Shown here piece by piece: positions 19,633-30,014 of a DNA stretch of 39,007 nt. The DNA comes from Gammaproteobacteria bacterium (GTDB taxonomy: Bacteria > Pseudomonadota > Gammaproteobacteria > Acidiferrobacterales > Sulfurifustaceae), in NCBI GenBank assembly GCA_029863005.1, contig JAOTWF010000017.1, positions 1 through 39,007 of the forward strand, given 5' to 3'. Positions within the stretch are counted from its first letter, which is position 1, and every line of letters starts with the position of its first letter. A program made the position numbers and the translations under genes. The notes under the pieces were generated by a model. It ran no database searches. It worked only from the letters and a program-made list of their open reading frames with translations, and had not been told where the DNA came from.

Positions 19633-20112
19633 TCAGGTGCTGATTGTCAGATCGCGCGCCAGGATGATGGCATCCTCGCGCCCGTGGTGCGCGGGATAAT
19701 AGCTCTTGCGTAGGCCAACCTCGTCGAACCCCAGCTTGATATAAAGTTTGTAGGCGGCCGTGTTGGAAATGCGTACCTCCAGGAGTGCCACGCGCGCCTT
19801 TTTCTTGCGTGCAAAATCGAGCAGATACAGCACCATGCCCTCGCCAAGTCCCTGTCGCTGAAACTCCGGATGAATACAGATATTCAGGAGATGACATTCC
19901 CCGGCGGCCACCGACATGATGCCATGACCGATAATGCCATGCTCCAGTGTTTCGTAGACAAAACAGTAGCAACCCACACGCAAACAATCGCGGAATATCG
20001 GGAGAGTCCAAGGAAATTCATAGGAGGAGTGTTCGACCTCCATCACGGCCTTCAGATCGAGTCCCGACATGGGACGAAGCCTCGGCTGATCTGATATGAC
20101 GACGGCGCTCAC
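19633..20112 (-). CDS. rimI: Ribosomal protein alanine N-acetyltransferase RimI
   Basis: A GNAT-fold enzyme that acetylates the N terminus of ribosomal protein S18 in E. coli. The 159-residue product has the acetyl-CoA loop QRQGLG (85-90) and the family C-terminal pattern EVRISNTAAYKLYIKLGF and LRKSYYP. The start is GTG at 20112, overlapping the stop of the upstream glycosylase gene as GTGA, so the two are translationally coupled. Longer in-frame extensions would lie within that gene. Substrate is inferred from family membership. Confidence 0.93.
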   Translation of the reverse strand: MSAVVISDQPRLRPMSGLDLKAVMEVEHSSYEFPWTLPIFRDCLRVGCYCFVYETLEHGIIGHGIMSVAAGECHLLNICIHPEFQRQGLGEGMVLYLLDFARKKKARVALLEVRISNTAAYKLYIKLGFDEVGLRKSYYPAHHGREDAIILARDLTIST

Positions 20113-20870
20113 GCGGTTTCCAATCGCTTCATCACGGCCCTGGCATGGCAAAGGTCATTCCATGCCTTGCGCTTGTCGACCGGGTTGCGCAGAAGATAGG
20201 CCGGGTGATAGGTCACGAAGAGCGGTGTCCCATGGTAGGTAAGCTGCTGTCCACGCAATTTTCCCAGGGGAACCTCGGTTTTAAGCAGGCTGTGCGCTGC
20301 ATGGCGTCCGAGTGCCACGATCAGGCGAGGTTTGATCAGATCAATTTGCCGCAGGAGATACGGCTCACATTGCGCCACTTCTTCAGGTTGCGGGTCACGG
20401 TTTCCCGGCGGCCGACACTTGAGCACATTGGCGATGTAGACTTCCTCGCGTTTTAGGCCGAGCGCAAACAGAATAGCATTCAGCAACTGGCCGGCACGAC
20501 CCACGAATGGTTCGCCCTGACGATCTTCGTCCGCTCCCGGCGCTTCCCCGATGAACATCCATTTGGCCTGATAATTTCCGACCCCGAAAACCGTCTGGGT
20601 GCGGGTGGCGTGCAACGAGCATTTCTTGCAGGTACGTACCGCCGATTCGAGTTCCCTCCACACGTGGAGATCACCTATTGAGTCATCTGTATTTTTCAGC
20701 TGAACTGAAGAGGTGGGAGTTCCCGGAATGTCTCCGGCGAGACTCAGATCAGCGGCCATCGCGTTCGTTGCCGCCAGATCGGGATGTTGACGTGTTTCCC
20801 AGAAAGTGATCCCGAGCGCATCAAGATACTGCCGACGCCTGGCTTCCTCAATATTCATGGACTTAAGCAT
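20109..20870 (-). CDS. Uracil-DNA glycosylase, family 4 (iron-sulfur)
   Basis: This enzyme removes uracil from DNA at the start of base excision repair. Family 4 proteins carry a 4Fe-4S cluster; cysteines at 81, 84, 152 and 168 (CKKC, KCRPPGNRDP, QCEP) fit it. Motif 1 is GEAPGADED (108-116) and motif 2 is HPAYLLRNP (222-230). The preceding 75 residues are a poorly conserved N-terminal extension that includes a likely flexible linker. The product is 253 residues from ATG 20870; ATG at 20858 is an alternative and neither has a clear ribosome binding site. The pairing with rimI is common in proteobacteria. Confidence 0.92.
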   Translation of the reverse strand: MLKSMNIEEARRRQYLDALGITFWETRQHPDLAATNAMAADLSLAGDIPGTPTSSVQLKNTDDSIGDLHVWRELESAVRTCKKCSLHATRTQTVFGVGNYQAKWMFIGEAPGADEDRQGEPFVGRAGQLLNAILFALGLKREEVYIANVLKCRPPGNRDPQPEEVAQCEPYLLRQIDLIKPRLIVALGRHAAHSLLKTEVPLGKLRGQQLTYHGTPLFVTYHPAYLLRNPVDKRKAWNDLCHARAVMKRLETA

Positions 20871-20903
20871 AAGGCAGAGAATGAGAAAAACAAGCCGGAT
20901 ATG

Positions 20904-21776
20904 TCAGTGACGGCCCGGGGGGAGAATGACCAGGATCCGTTGACGACCCTGCTCGGCCAACCACACGGAACCATCGGCTTCGATAGCCATACCTTGAGGG
21001 TAGCGCAATCCACTGAGTACCGTCTCCAACACGCCATCTTTCAATCGGAGCAAGCGGCCATTCCTGACGTCTTCTGTGATCCACAGTGAACCATCCGGTG
21101 CCAGCTCAACTTGGTCCGGTTCAGAAAGATCGTCAACGATTACATTAGCTTCTCCATTTTGATAAGAGAGCACACTCCCGCTCGCGGTTTCTGCAAATAC
21201 AATGACACCATCTGGCTTGATCAGTACGCCTTCGGGTCGTTGTAGATCGTCGAGAATCGCTTCTATGGATTTTCCGAATTCGCGTGGCACGCGCAGCAGG
21301 CGCCCTCCCAGGACGTCTTCCGAAATCAGAAGATCGCCGTTGGGGAACATCGCAATGCCTTCCGGTTTGGACAGCATTGCTAAGGTACGCATCTTTTTTG
21401 TGGTCAGATCGAATTCCAAAACTCTCCCGTTGAGCGTTTCCTCGGTGATAAACAAGAGATTCCCTCGCAACAGGAGACCGTCCGGCCGGTCAAGCCCGGA
21501 GATCAACGTGGTAATCTTTCCATGGTCAATATGGATTACCTTCCCCGCTCCTCGACCCCGTTCCTGTGTGGCAAAGAGCGCGCCCTCTTTCTCCAACACC
21601 AGATTGTCTATGCCGGGAAGATTTTCCACTGCAACGCGATACTTCCAGCCAGCCAAAGCAACCGGTTTATCCGAGGCATCAGGATGATTGTCGGCAACTG
21701 CACCACTACTCAGCAATGCCGCGGCGATTAACGCGTACGTCACATGCGGGACAAACCGTAAAGAATGACCTGGCAT
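20904..21776 (-). CDS. Secreted six-bladed beta-propeller protein (SMP-30/NHL-like)
   Basis: The 290-residue product starts with a signal peptide (hydrophobic core 14-28, plausible cleavage after AVA at 26-28), so it should be periplasmic or secreted. Six repeats of about 42 residues follow, each with a pattern like RPDG/KPEG, then DG, then a strand pair (for example LSKPEGIAMFPNGDLLISED; LSEPDQVELAPDGSLWITED). This is a six-bladed propeller as in SMP-30/gluconolactonase and NHL proteins. I cannot tell whether it is an enzyme or a binding protein. ATG 21776 is chosen because GGGAG lies about eight bases upstream. It follows leuA by 50 bases on the same strand. Confidence 0.8.
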   Translation of the reverse strand: MPGHSLRFVPHVTYALIAAALLSSGAVADNHPDASDKPVALAGWKYRVAVENLPGIDNLVLEKEGALFATQERGRGAGKVIHIDHGKITTLISGLDRPDGLLLRGNLLFITEETLNGRVLEFDLTTKKMRTLAMLSKPEGIAMFPNGDLLISEDVLGGRLLRVPREFGKSIEAILDDLQRPEGVLIKPDGVIVFAETASGSVLSYQNGEANVIVDDLSEPDQVELAPDGSLWITEDVRNGRLLRLKDGVLETVLSGLRYPQGMAIEADGSVWLAEQGRQRILVILPPGRH

Positions 21777-21794
21777 CGACGTTCTCCCGGAAAT

Positions 21795-21819
21795 ACACGG
21801 GACGAGTATCGTCCCGTGT
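21795..21819 (-). terminator. Perfect 10-bp hairpin after leuA
   Basis: ACACGGGACG (21795-21804) and CGTCCCGTGT (21810-21819) pair perfectly around a five-base loop, seven bases after the leuA stop. Only TATTT follows on the minus strand, so termination may be partial. It could instead protect or separate the leuA message from the propeller gene. Confidence 0.55.
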
Positions 21820-21826
21820 TCCGATG

Positions 21827-23374
21827 TCATATCGGTTGACCCGCTTGCGGATGGGTACGCTCCGCTGGCGCGACCAGCTTGTTCAGTGCATTGAGATAGG
21901 CCTTGGCGGAGGCAATGACAATATCAGTATCCGCCCCGTGGCCATTAACGATGCGGCCACCTCTTTCTAATCGCACCGTTACTTCCCCCTGCGAATCGGT
22001 GCCGCTGGTGATGTTATTGACCGAATAGAGCAACAATTGTCCCTGGCTGCCCGCCACGCTGTCGATCGCCTTGAACGCGGCATCCACCGGACCACTCCCT
22101 GGCGCACCGGCCTTTTCTTCTGACCCGTTCACGGCAAGCGTGACATTGGCGTAGGGGGTCTCGCCGGTCTGCGAGCAGACCTTGAGTGACACCAGACGGA
22201 AATGTTCGTTTCCCTGTTCCAGATCCACCTCGGTCACCAGCGCTTGCAGATCTTCGTCAAAAATCTCATGTTTTTTATCAGCGAGATCTTTGAACCGATC
22301 GAACGCCGAATTCAAATCCTGCTCGGACTTGAACTCAATGTTAAGTTCCTTGAGACGGCTCTTGAAAGCATTGCGCCCGGAATGTTTACCCAACACCATG
22401 CGGTTTGCGAGCCAACCAACATCCTCGGCACGCATGATTTCGTAAGTCTCTCGTTTCTTGATGACACCGTCCTGGTGGATGCCACTCTCGTGGGCGAACG
22501 CATTGGCCCCCACGATCGCCTTGTTCGGCTGCACGGGAAAACCGGTAATGTTCGATACCAGGCGTGAGGCTGGCACGATCTGGGTGGTGTCGAGGCGCGT
22601 GTCGCACGGGAAAATGTCCCGGCGCGTGCGCACCGCCATGACAATTTCCTCGAGTGAGGCATTGCCCGCGCGCTCGCCGAGGCCATTGATGGTACATTCC
22701 ACCTGACGCGCGCCGTTCAACACCGCCGAAAGCGAGTTGGCCACCGCCAATCCGAGATCATTGTGACAGTGCACGGAAAAAACCGCCTTATCGGAGTTCG
22801 GGACTCTTTCGCGCAATGACTTGATCAGCGCTCCGAATTGATGCGGGAGGTTGTAGCCCACCGTGTCGGGGATGTTCACGGTGCCGGCCCCCGCCTTGAT
22901 GACGGCCTCGAGTACACGGCAAAGAAAATCAATCTCCGAGCGGCCAGCGTCTTCCGGTGAAAATTCGACATCGTCGGTGTATTGACGAGCACGCTCTACC
23001 GCCCAGATTGCTCGCTCCAACACCTGTTCCTCCGTCATGCGCAGCTTGTTCTGCATATGGATCGGGCTGGTGGCAATGAAAGTATGGATGCGACCGCGCT
23101 TGGCCGGCTTGATGGCCTCGGCGGCGCGATCGATGTCTTTCTCCACGGCGCGCGCCAAGCCGCAGACCGTGCTCTCCGTGACAGCCTCGGCCACGGCCTT
23201 GACCGCCTCGAAATCGCCGGGGCTGGCAACGGGAAATCCAGCTTCGATGACGTCCACGCGCATGCGCTCCAGAATTTTTGCGATGCGAACTTTTTCATCG
23301 CGCGTCATGGAAGCGCCGGGGCTCTGTTCACCGTCGCGCAACGTCGTGTCAAATATGATCAATGGTTCGTTCAT
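21827..23374 (-). CDS. leuA: 2-isopropylmalate synthase
   Basis: First committed enzyme of leucine synthesis: it condenses acetyl-CoA with 2-oxoisovalerate. The 515-residue product begins with the HMGL-like TIM barrel. It has [14 protein letters not shown] (10-23, metal-binding D14), HCHND with H202 and H204, and EDAGRSE. The C-terminal regulatory domain (about 370-515), which binds leucine for feedback inhibition in this family, ends with [23 protein letters not shown] at 23374 has only a weak AGAGAG upstream. It comes 275 bases after pssA, the largest gap in the ilv-psd-pss-leu block, and that gap contains a leucine-rich short frame. Confidence 0.97.
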   Translation of the reverse strand: MNEPLIIFDTTLRDGEQSPGASMTRDEKVRIAKILERMRVDVIEAGFPVASPGDFEAVKAVAEAVTESTVCGLARAVEKDIDRAAEAIKPAKRGRIHTFIATSPIHMQNKLRMTEEQVLERAIWAVERARQYTDDVEFSPEDAGRSEIDFLCRVLEAVIKAGAGTVNIPDTVGYNLPHQFGALIKSLRERVPNSDKAVFSVHCHNDLGLAVANSLSAVLNGARQVECTINGLGERAGNASLEEIVMAVRTRRDIFPCDTRLDTTQIVPASRLVSNITGFPVQPNKAIVGANAFAHESGIHQDGVIKKRETYEIMRAEDVGWLANRMVLGKHSGRNAFKSRLKELNIEFKSEQDLNSAFDRFKDLADKKHEIFDEDLQALVTEVDLEQGNEHFRLVSLKVCSQTGETPYANVTLAVNGSEEKAGAPGSGPVDAAFKAIDSVAGSQGQLLLYSVNNITSGTDSQGEVTVRLERGGRIVNGHGADTDIVIASAKAYLNALNKLVAPAERTHPQAGQPI

Positions 23375-23514
23375 GGTCTTCTCTCTGCCGATAATACAGC
23401 CTTGCTACGATGTCCCGTTATTAGTAGACGTGGCATGATTCTTTCAAATCATCCGGACTAAATACAGGTTATGGATGCGTATTGTATCCTCGCCAGGAAG
23501 GGGATCGTTTGCGC

Positions 23515-23619
23515 CTAGCGGCGCAGCAGCAGGGCAAACAGAGAGAATAGCGCGCAGGACAATGACACCGTGCGGCGGTGCGAAGGGGTGCTAAATGAAA
23601 TGAAGCAATGACTCTGCAT
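23515..23619 (-). promoter_or_regulatory. Candidate leucine leader peptide (leuL-like) upstream of leuA
   Basis: A 34-codon frame from ATG 23619 to TAG 23515 ends with ALFSLFALLLRR. Five of its six leucine codons (one CTA, four CTG) lie in the last 11 codons, and three CTG are consecutive. This resembles leader peptides that sense charged tRNA-Leu. On the minus strand, two mutually exclusive hairpins overlap its end: TGCGCC/GGCGCA (containing the stop codon) and GTTTGC/GCAAAC. Against it, I see no ribosome binding site before the ATG and no T-rich terminator before leuA, so classical transcription attenuation is not shown. Confidence 0.4.
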
Positions 23620-23638
23620 AAACAAAGCTTAAATCAAA

Positions 23639-23659
23639 CCGGGGAAAATTTAAACCCGG
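23639..23659 (-). terminator. Weak hairpin at the end of pssA
   Basis: On the minus strand CCGGG/CCCGG forms a five-base-pair stem that includes the pssA stop codon in its loop and is followed by TTTGATTT. It is a possible weak terminator or pause site between pssA and leuA. Confidence 0.3.
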
Positions 23660-24432
23660 CCTTGGGGGTGTTTTTCAGCAGGATCTTTTTCGTCCCGGGG
23701 TATCCTCCGGAAGATAAACGCGAGCGGGCCAGACAGCGCATATAACAGAAAAGTCAGGAACAGCACCAATGGTGGGTCTTGGAAAAGCAGCACCAGCACC
23801 AACGGCAGCGACAGGATGGTCATAAAGGAAACCCGCCCGCGCAGGTCCACGTCCTTGAAGCTGCGATAGCGGATATTGCTTACCATCAGCACCCCCGCCA
23901 TCACGGTTACGACCAAGGCGGCGATGCTGATCTCTCGGCCGGGAACGCCGTTGGCGTGCAGCACCCAGACCAGCCCGACCAACAGCGCCGCCGCCGCCGG
24001 ACTCGGCAGACCTCGGAAGAAGCGCTTGTCTGCCACGCCCACCTGGGTATTGAAACGGGCCAGACGCAGGCCGGCGCCGGCGGTGTATATGAAGGCTGCT
24101 AACCAGCCGAGCTTGCCCATACCGGACAGGGCCCATTCATACATGATGAGCGCGGGCGCGAGCCCGAAGGACACCATGTCCACGAGGCTGTCGTACTCGG
24201 CGCCGAAATCACTTTCCGTATGCGTCAAGCGCGCAATGCGCCCATCCAGCGCATCCAGGATCATGGCGATAAATATCGCCAAAGGGGCATACTCGAAATT
24301 TCCATTCATCGCCTGCACGATGGCGTAAAAACCCGCGAACAGGCTCGCCGTGGTAAACAGGCTGGGAAGAATATAGATGCCGCGGCGGCGTTTCTTCTCC
24401 CCGGGAACGGGTGATTCTTCTGAATGGTCCAT
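23650..24432 (-). CDS. pssA: CDP-diacylglycerol-serine O-phosphatidyltransferase
   Basis: Inner-membrane enzyme that makes phosphatidylserine from CDP-diacylglycerol and serine. The CDP-alcohol phosphotransferase motif is complete: D60, D63, G64, A67, R68, G77, D81 and D85 (DALDGRIARLTHTESDFGAE onward). The 260-residue product has about eight hydrophobic segments and a charged cytosolic N terminus (GEKKRRRG). This is the integral-membrane type II enzyme, unlike the E. coli phospholipase-D-like PssA. ATG 24432 shares one base with the psd stop (TGATG), so it is coupled to psd. Confidence 0.95.
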   Translation of the reverse strand: MDHSEESPVPGEKKRRRGIYILPSLFTTASLFAGFYAIVQAMNGNFEYAPLAIFIAMILDALDGRIARLTHTESDFGAEYDSLVDMVSFGLAPALIMYEWALSGMGKLGWLAAFIYTAGAGLRLARFNTQVGVADKRFFRGLPSPAAAALLVGLVWVLHANGVPGREISIAALVVTVMAGVLMVSNIRYRSFKDVDLRGRVSFMTILSLPLVLVLLFQDPPLVLFLTFLLYALSGPLAFIFRRIPRDEKDPAEKHPQGRV

Positions 24433-25094
24433 CAATGCTCCTGCGCCTTGGGCGCAAACCGGGCGATCACGTCGGCACCACCTTTCACGGAATCGCCCAG
24501 CGTTACCTCAAATTGTGCATCCAGAGGGAGATAAACATCGACGCGCGATCCGAAGCGGATGAAACCATATCGCTCACCCCGCGCCATCTTTTCGCCCGCT
24601 TGCACATAGCACAGTATACGCCGCGCTATCAGACCGGCAACCTGGACCACCACCACGTCTCGGCCCTCGTCGGTCTGAATCCACAGGGCATTACGCTCAT
24701 TTTCAAGAGAGGATTTGTCAAAAGAGGCATTGATAAATTTTCCCTTGTTGTACCAGGCTTCCTTGACGACTCCCGCGACTGGGCTGCGGTTGGAATGGAC
24801 GTTGAAGACATTCATAAACACACTCAAACGCCGGGCCGGCCGCTTAAGATAAGGATCCTCGACTTCGCCGAGCGCGATAACCTTGCCATCCGCAGGGCAG
24901 ACCACGACATCCGGCATGTCCGGTATCCGGCGGGGTGGGTCACGGAAAAACTGGAGAATGAATACAACGACAAGCCACAGCGGTGCCGCCCAACCCCCCC
25001 CGGCGAAATAGTGCGTGAGCGCCGCGACCGTTATCGCCAGCGCCACATGCACCCGGCCTTCGCGGGCCAAAAGGGGATAACGGCTGTCAGCCAT
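24432..25094 (-). CDS. psd: Phosphatidylserine decarboxylase proenzyme (short type)
   Basis: Converts phosphatidylserine to phosphatidylethanolamine. The proenzyme cuts itself to create a pyruvoyl group; the predicted site is G182-S183 in RFGSRVDVYLP, the variant used by the short family. A hydrophobic segment (about 16-50) anchors it to the membrane. Other family landmarks are CPADGKV and FMNVFNVHSNRSP. The product is 220 residues from ATG 25094 (MADSRYPLLAREG). A TTG at 25118 overlapping the ilvC stop is an alternative; neither has a clear ribosome binding site. It sits next to pssA, giving both steps to phosphatidylethanolamine. Confidence 0.93.
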   Translation of the reverse strand: MADSRYPLLAREGRVHVALAITVAALTHYFAGGGWAAPLWLVVVFILQFFRDPPRRIPDMPDVVVCPADGKVIALGEVEDPYLKRPARRLSVFMNVFNVHSNRSPVAGVVKEAWYNKGKFINASFDKSSLENERNALWIQTDEGRDVVVVQVAGLIARRILCYVQAGEKMARGERYGFIRFGSRVDVYLPLDAQFEVTLGDSVKGGADVIARFAPKAQEH

Positions 25095-25114
25095 GTGCCG
25101 GATGGAACGGCCGG

Positions 25115-26649
<1,535 letters not shown>

Positions 26650-26684
26650 TAATGTCTGCCTACTTCACTTCGTTCGATCATAAT

Positions 26685-28418
26685 CTAAGCCAGCTCCCGG
26701 TCGGTCGGCACCACGGCCTTGCAGGGCTTCAAGTGCATCTCGTGCTGACCCTTGCCCGCGGCGATCATGGGATAGACGTTCTCGGTCTGGTCAGTAATGA
26801 AGTCCAAAAACACGAGGCGGTCCTTCATGGCGAACGCCTCCTTGAGCGCCCCCTCCACGTCGCCGGGCTTCTCAATCTTAAAACCAATGTGCCCGTATGC
26901 TTCAGTCAATTTGACGAAATCCGGGAGCGCATCCATGTACGAATGCGAATAGCGCCGGTCGTAGAAGAATTCCTGCCACTGTCGCACCATGCCCATGTAG
27001 CGGTTGTTAAGATTCACGATCTTGACTGGCAGATCGTATTGCTTGCAGGTGGACAACTCCTGAAGACACATCTGGATCGAGGCCTCGCCGGTGATGCAGG
27101 CCACCGTGGCGTCAGGAAACGCGAGCTTGACTCCCATGGCCGCGGGTAGGCCAAAACCCATGGTGCCGAGCCCGCCGGAATTGATCCAGCGTCGCGGCTT
27201 GTCGAACTTGTAATACTGTGCCGCCCACATTTGATGCTGGCCCACGTCGGAAGTGATATAGGCATCCCCCCCAGTGATGTCGTAGAGCGTCTCCACCACG
27301 TACTGTGGCTTGATGAGTTGACTTTCACGATCATATTCCAGGCAGTTCATCGCGCGCCACTGACCGATCTGCTTCCACCAAGCCACCAGCGCCTCCTTGT
27401 CGGGTTTCCGGTCCGAGGCCTTGATGAGTCGGATCATCTCGTTAATGACCGGTCCGGAGGCGCCCACCACCGGGATCGCGGCCGGGACATTCTTCGAAAT
27501 CGAGGACGGGTCAACGTCCACGTGAATGATGCGCGCGTGTGGGCAGAACTTGTTGAGATCGCCGGTTACACGGTCATCGAAGCGCGCGCCGATGCCAATC
27601 AGCACATCGCATTCGTGCATAGCCATGTTCGCTTCATAGGTGCCGTGCATGCCAAGCATGCCGACGAAAAGTGGGTCGGTCGCAGGATAAGCGCCGAGGC
27701 CCATGAGTGTATTGGTGCAGGGATAACCCAGCAGACGCACCAATTCGGTCAACGCCGCCGAAGCCTCGCCGAGTACGATCCCGCCGCCGGTGTAAATCAT
27801 CGGCCGTTTAGCCGAGAGCATCAGGTCGACGGCCTGGTGGATCTGCGCCGGGTCGCCATCGGTCACCGGTGAGTAGGACCGCATGGAAACGGTACGGGGA
27901 TATTCGTACTCGCATTTGTGCGCGGTGACATCTTTCGGGATATCCACCAACACTGGGCCAGGCCGCCCGGTGCTGGCGATGTAAAAGGCCTTTTTGATCG
28001 TCGCCGCCAGGTCCTTCACATCCTTCACCAGGAAATTGTGTTTCACGCAGGGGCGCGAGATGCCGACCGCGTCCACTTCCTGGAACGCGTCATCGCCGAT
28101 CAGGCTGGTGGCCACCTGGCCGCTGAACACCACGAGTGGGATGGAGTCCATGTACGCCGTGGCGATACCGGTGATGGTATTGGTCACTCCCGGGCCGGAG
28201 GTGACGAGCACCACGCCAGGGCGACCGGTAGCGCGTGCGTAACCGTCGGCGGCATGCGCCGCGCCCTGCTCGTGCCGCACCAGAATATGCTTGACCTTGT
28301 CCTGCCGGTAAAGCGCATCATAGATGTGCAACGCCGCGCCGCCGGGGTAGCCGAAGACATGCTCCACGCCTTCATCAGCCAGGCAGCGGACAAAAATATC
28401 TGCACCCGTTAATTCCAC
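26685..28418 (-). CDS. ilvB: Acetolactate synthase catalytic (large) subunit
   Basis: Thiamine-diphosphate enzyme that condenses two pyruvates, or pyruvate and 2-oxobutyrate, at the branch into valine, leucine and isoleucine. The 577-residue product has E50 in LVRHEQGAAHAADGYARATG (the catalytic glutamate), the central FAD-binding domain, and the cofactor motif region GEASIQMCLQEL followed by NLNNRYMGMVRQWQ. The start is GTG at 28418, fixed by GAGG five bases upstream. The T run of an intrinsic terminator ends six bases before that GAGG, so every transcript that reaches ilvB from upstream must read through it. Confidence 0.95.
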   Translation of the reverse strand: MELTGADIFVRCLADEGVEHVFGYPGGAALHIYDALYRQDKVKHILVRHEQGAAHAADGYARATGRPGVVLVTSGPGVTNTITGIATAYMDSIPLVVFSGQVATSLIGDDAFQEVDAVGISRPCVKHNFLVKDVKDLAATIKKAFYIASTGRPGPVLVDIPKDVTAHKCEYEYPRTVSMRSYSPVTDGDPAQIHQAVDLMLSAKRPMIYTGGGIVLGEASAALTELVRLLGYPCTNTLMGLGAYPATDPLFVGMLGMHGTYEANMAMHECDVLIGIGARFDDRVTGDLNKFCPHARIIHVDVDPSSISKNVPAAIPVVGASGPVINEMIRLIKASDRKPDKEALVAWWKQIGQWRAMNCLEYDRESQLIKPQYVVETLYDITGGDAYITSDVGQHQMWAAQYYKFDKPRRWINSGGLGTMGFGLPAAMGVKLAFPDATVACITGEASIQMCLQELSTCKQYDLPVKIVNLNNRYMGMVRQWQEFFYDRRYSHSYMDALPDFVKLTEAYGHIGFKIEKPGDVEGALKEAFAMKDRLVFLDFITDQTENVYPMIAAGKGQHEMHLKPCKAVVPTDRELA

Positions 28419-28432
28419 AAATACCTCAAGGG

Positions 28433-28471
28433 AAATAAAAACCCGCGTACGCCCCAAACCGGGCGCGCGGG
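28433..28471 (-). terminator. Intrinsic terminator or attenuator directly before ilvB
   Basis: On the minus strand CCCGCG-CGCCC pairs with GGGCG-TA-CGCGGG (11 pairs with a two-base bulge, loop GGTTTG) and is followed by TTTTTATTT. It lies between cysS and ilvB, and the ilvB ribosome binding site begins a few bases after the T run. An upstream AAACCGG (28484-28490) can pair with CCGGTTT (28456-28462) in the terminator loop and arm, giving an alternative fold. This is the structure of an attenuator; it also could simply end the gltX-cysS transcript. Confidence 0.75.
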
Positions 28472-28498
28472 CCTTGGCGTTTGCCGGTTTAAACTAGG

Positions 28499-28527
28499 AA
28501 ATTACTTATAAGTATCCGCAGGGTCAA
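28499..28527 (-). promoter_or_regulatory. Candidate ilvB promoter
   Basis: On the minus strand TTGACC (28522-28527) and TAATTT (28499-28504) are 17 bases apart, just after the cysS stop. Transcripts from here would carry a leader of about 70 bases that begins near AAACCGG and includes the terminator hairpin. Confidence 0.5.
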
Positions 28528-28553
28528 TAGCGGTGAGTGACAAACAGCTTCTT

Positions 28554-29996
28554 TTACTGCCGGCGCCAGGTGGTTTGGCCGGCGGTATCCTCCAGAATCA
28601 CTCCCTGGGCCTTCAGTTCATCGCGTATGTGGTCCGATTCGGCCCAATCCTTGTTTTTTCGAGCTTCAGAGCGTTTTTGGATTAACTTCTCAATTTGATC
28701 ATCGCTTAAACTGACGGTACCACGCATATCCATTTTAAAGGGATGTAAGGTGGCACTCAGAGTGCCCCTAATAGCTAACCCTCCCTGTAACCGCTTTTCG
28801 GGGTCGCCTTGCAACAGGCCCAGCGGTTCCGCTAAGTACCGAAGAGTATTGGCCAAACTCGCAGCAAGTTTGCCATTGCCAGCTGACTTGGCGGTATTGA
28901 GGGCGCGCGTGACCGATGAAAGTACTGCCAGAGCCTTAGGTGTATTGAAATCATCATCCATCGCCGCGCAAAAAGCATGTTCATGCTCTTTCACAATTTC
29001 TCCCGACGTCTGTTTCGGTATACCGCGCAACGCGATATAAAAACCGACCAGAGTTTTCATGCTGTCATCCAGATTTTCATTGGAATAATCGAGCGGGCTG
29101 CGGTAATGCGCACCGAGTATGAAGTAACGTATCACTTCCGGATCGAATTGCTTGAGCACTTCGCGCACCGTGAAGAAATTGCCGAGCGATTTCGACATCT
29201 TTTCCTTATCGAGCTGCACGAAACCGACATGCATCCAGGTGTTGACGAAGTGCTTGCCGGTGGCCGCCTCACTCTGGGCAATTTCGTTTTCATGATGTGG
29301 AAACTTAAGATCCATGCCGCCACCATGGATGTCGAAATGGTTCCCGAGGCAAACCGTGGACATGGCCGAACATTCGATATGCCAACCCGGACGGCCCGGC
29401 CCCCAGGCTGAATCCCACTGCGGTTCCCCGGGCTTGGCCGCCTTCCACAGTACAAAATCGAGCGGGTCGTCCTTATCCTCGCCGACCTCGACGCGCGCCC
29501 CGATCTTCAGCTCATCCAGGGTCTTGCCGGACAGCGCGCCATAGGGTTTGAATTTACGCACACGATAGTAAACATCCCCGTTTTTTGCGGTGTAGGCGTA
29601 GCCCTTTTCCAGCAGCTTTTCGATCATTTCCAGAATGTGGGGCATGTGAACTGTCGCGCGCGGCTCCGCATCCGGCGGCAGCACGCCCAGCGCGTTGGCG
29701 TCCTCGTTCATGGCCTGAATGAAACGCTCCGTGAGCACGCCGATATCCTCACCATTTTCTCTGGCACGGTTGATGATCTTGTCATCGATATCGGTGATGT
29801 TGCGGATATAGGTCACCTTGAAACCTCGGTCACGCAGGTAGCGCACCACCGTGTCAAAAACCACCATGACGCGTGCGTGCCCAAGATGACAGTAGTCGTA
29901 TACCGTCATGCCGCAGACATAGAGTCGAACCTGACCGGGCGTGATGGGACTAAAAGTCGCTTTCTTGCGGGTGAGGCTGTTAAAAATCTGGAGCAT
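28554..29996 (-). CDS. cysS: Cysteinyl-tRNA synthetase
   Basis: Charges tRNA-Cys. The 480-residue product has the HIGH motif HLGH (37-40), KMSKS at 266-270 and a complete zinc site C28, C209, H234 and E238. The family's C-terminal anticodon region is present, but it contains about 20 extra residues (about 408-428, [20 protein letters not shown]) between [13 protein letters not shown] and [11 protein letters not shown]. coli CysS is 461 residues. DNA coding for this part is locally AT-richer. The start at 29996 lies 18 bases after gltX, so the two synthetase genes are probably co-transcribed. Confidence 0.96.
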   Translation of the reverse strand: MLQIFNSLTRKKATFSPITPGQVRLYVCGMTVYDYCHLGHARVMVVFDTVVRYLRDRGFKVTYIRNITDIDDKIINRARENGEDIGVLTERFIQAMNEDANALGVLPPDAEPRATVHMPHILEMIEKLLEKGYAYTAKNGDVYYRVRKFKPYGALSGKTLDELKIGARVEVGEDKDDPLDFVLWKAAKPGEPQWDSAWGPGRPGWHIECSAMSTVCLGNHFDIHGGGMDLKFPHHENEIAQSEAATGKHFVNTWMHVGFVQLDKEKMSKSLGNFFTVREVLKQFDPEVIRYFILGAHYRSPLDYSNENLDDSMKTLVGFYIALRGIPKQTSGEIVKEHEHAFCAAMDDDFNTPKALAVLSSVTRALNTAKSAGNGKLAASLANTLRYLAEPLGLLQGDPEKRLQGGLAIRGTLSATLHPFKMDMRGTVSLSDDQIEKLIQKRSEARKNKDWAESDHIRDELKAQGVILEDTAGQTTWRRQ

Positions 29997-30014
29997 TATT
30001 ACAAACCTTATTAC

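Noticed and set aside
28501-28545. Short TTG-initiated peptide (MSLTAIDPADTYK) upstream of ilvB as a leader peptide
   Set aside because: It overlaps the probable promoter boxes, has no good ribosome binding site and contains only scattered Leu and Ile, not a regulatory codon run.
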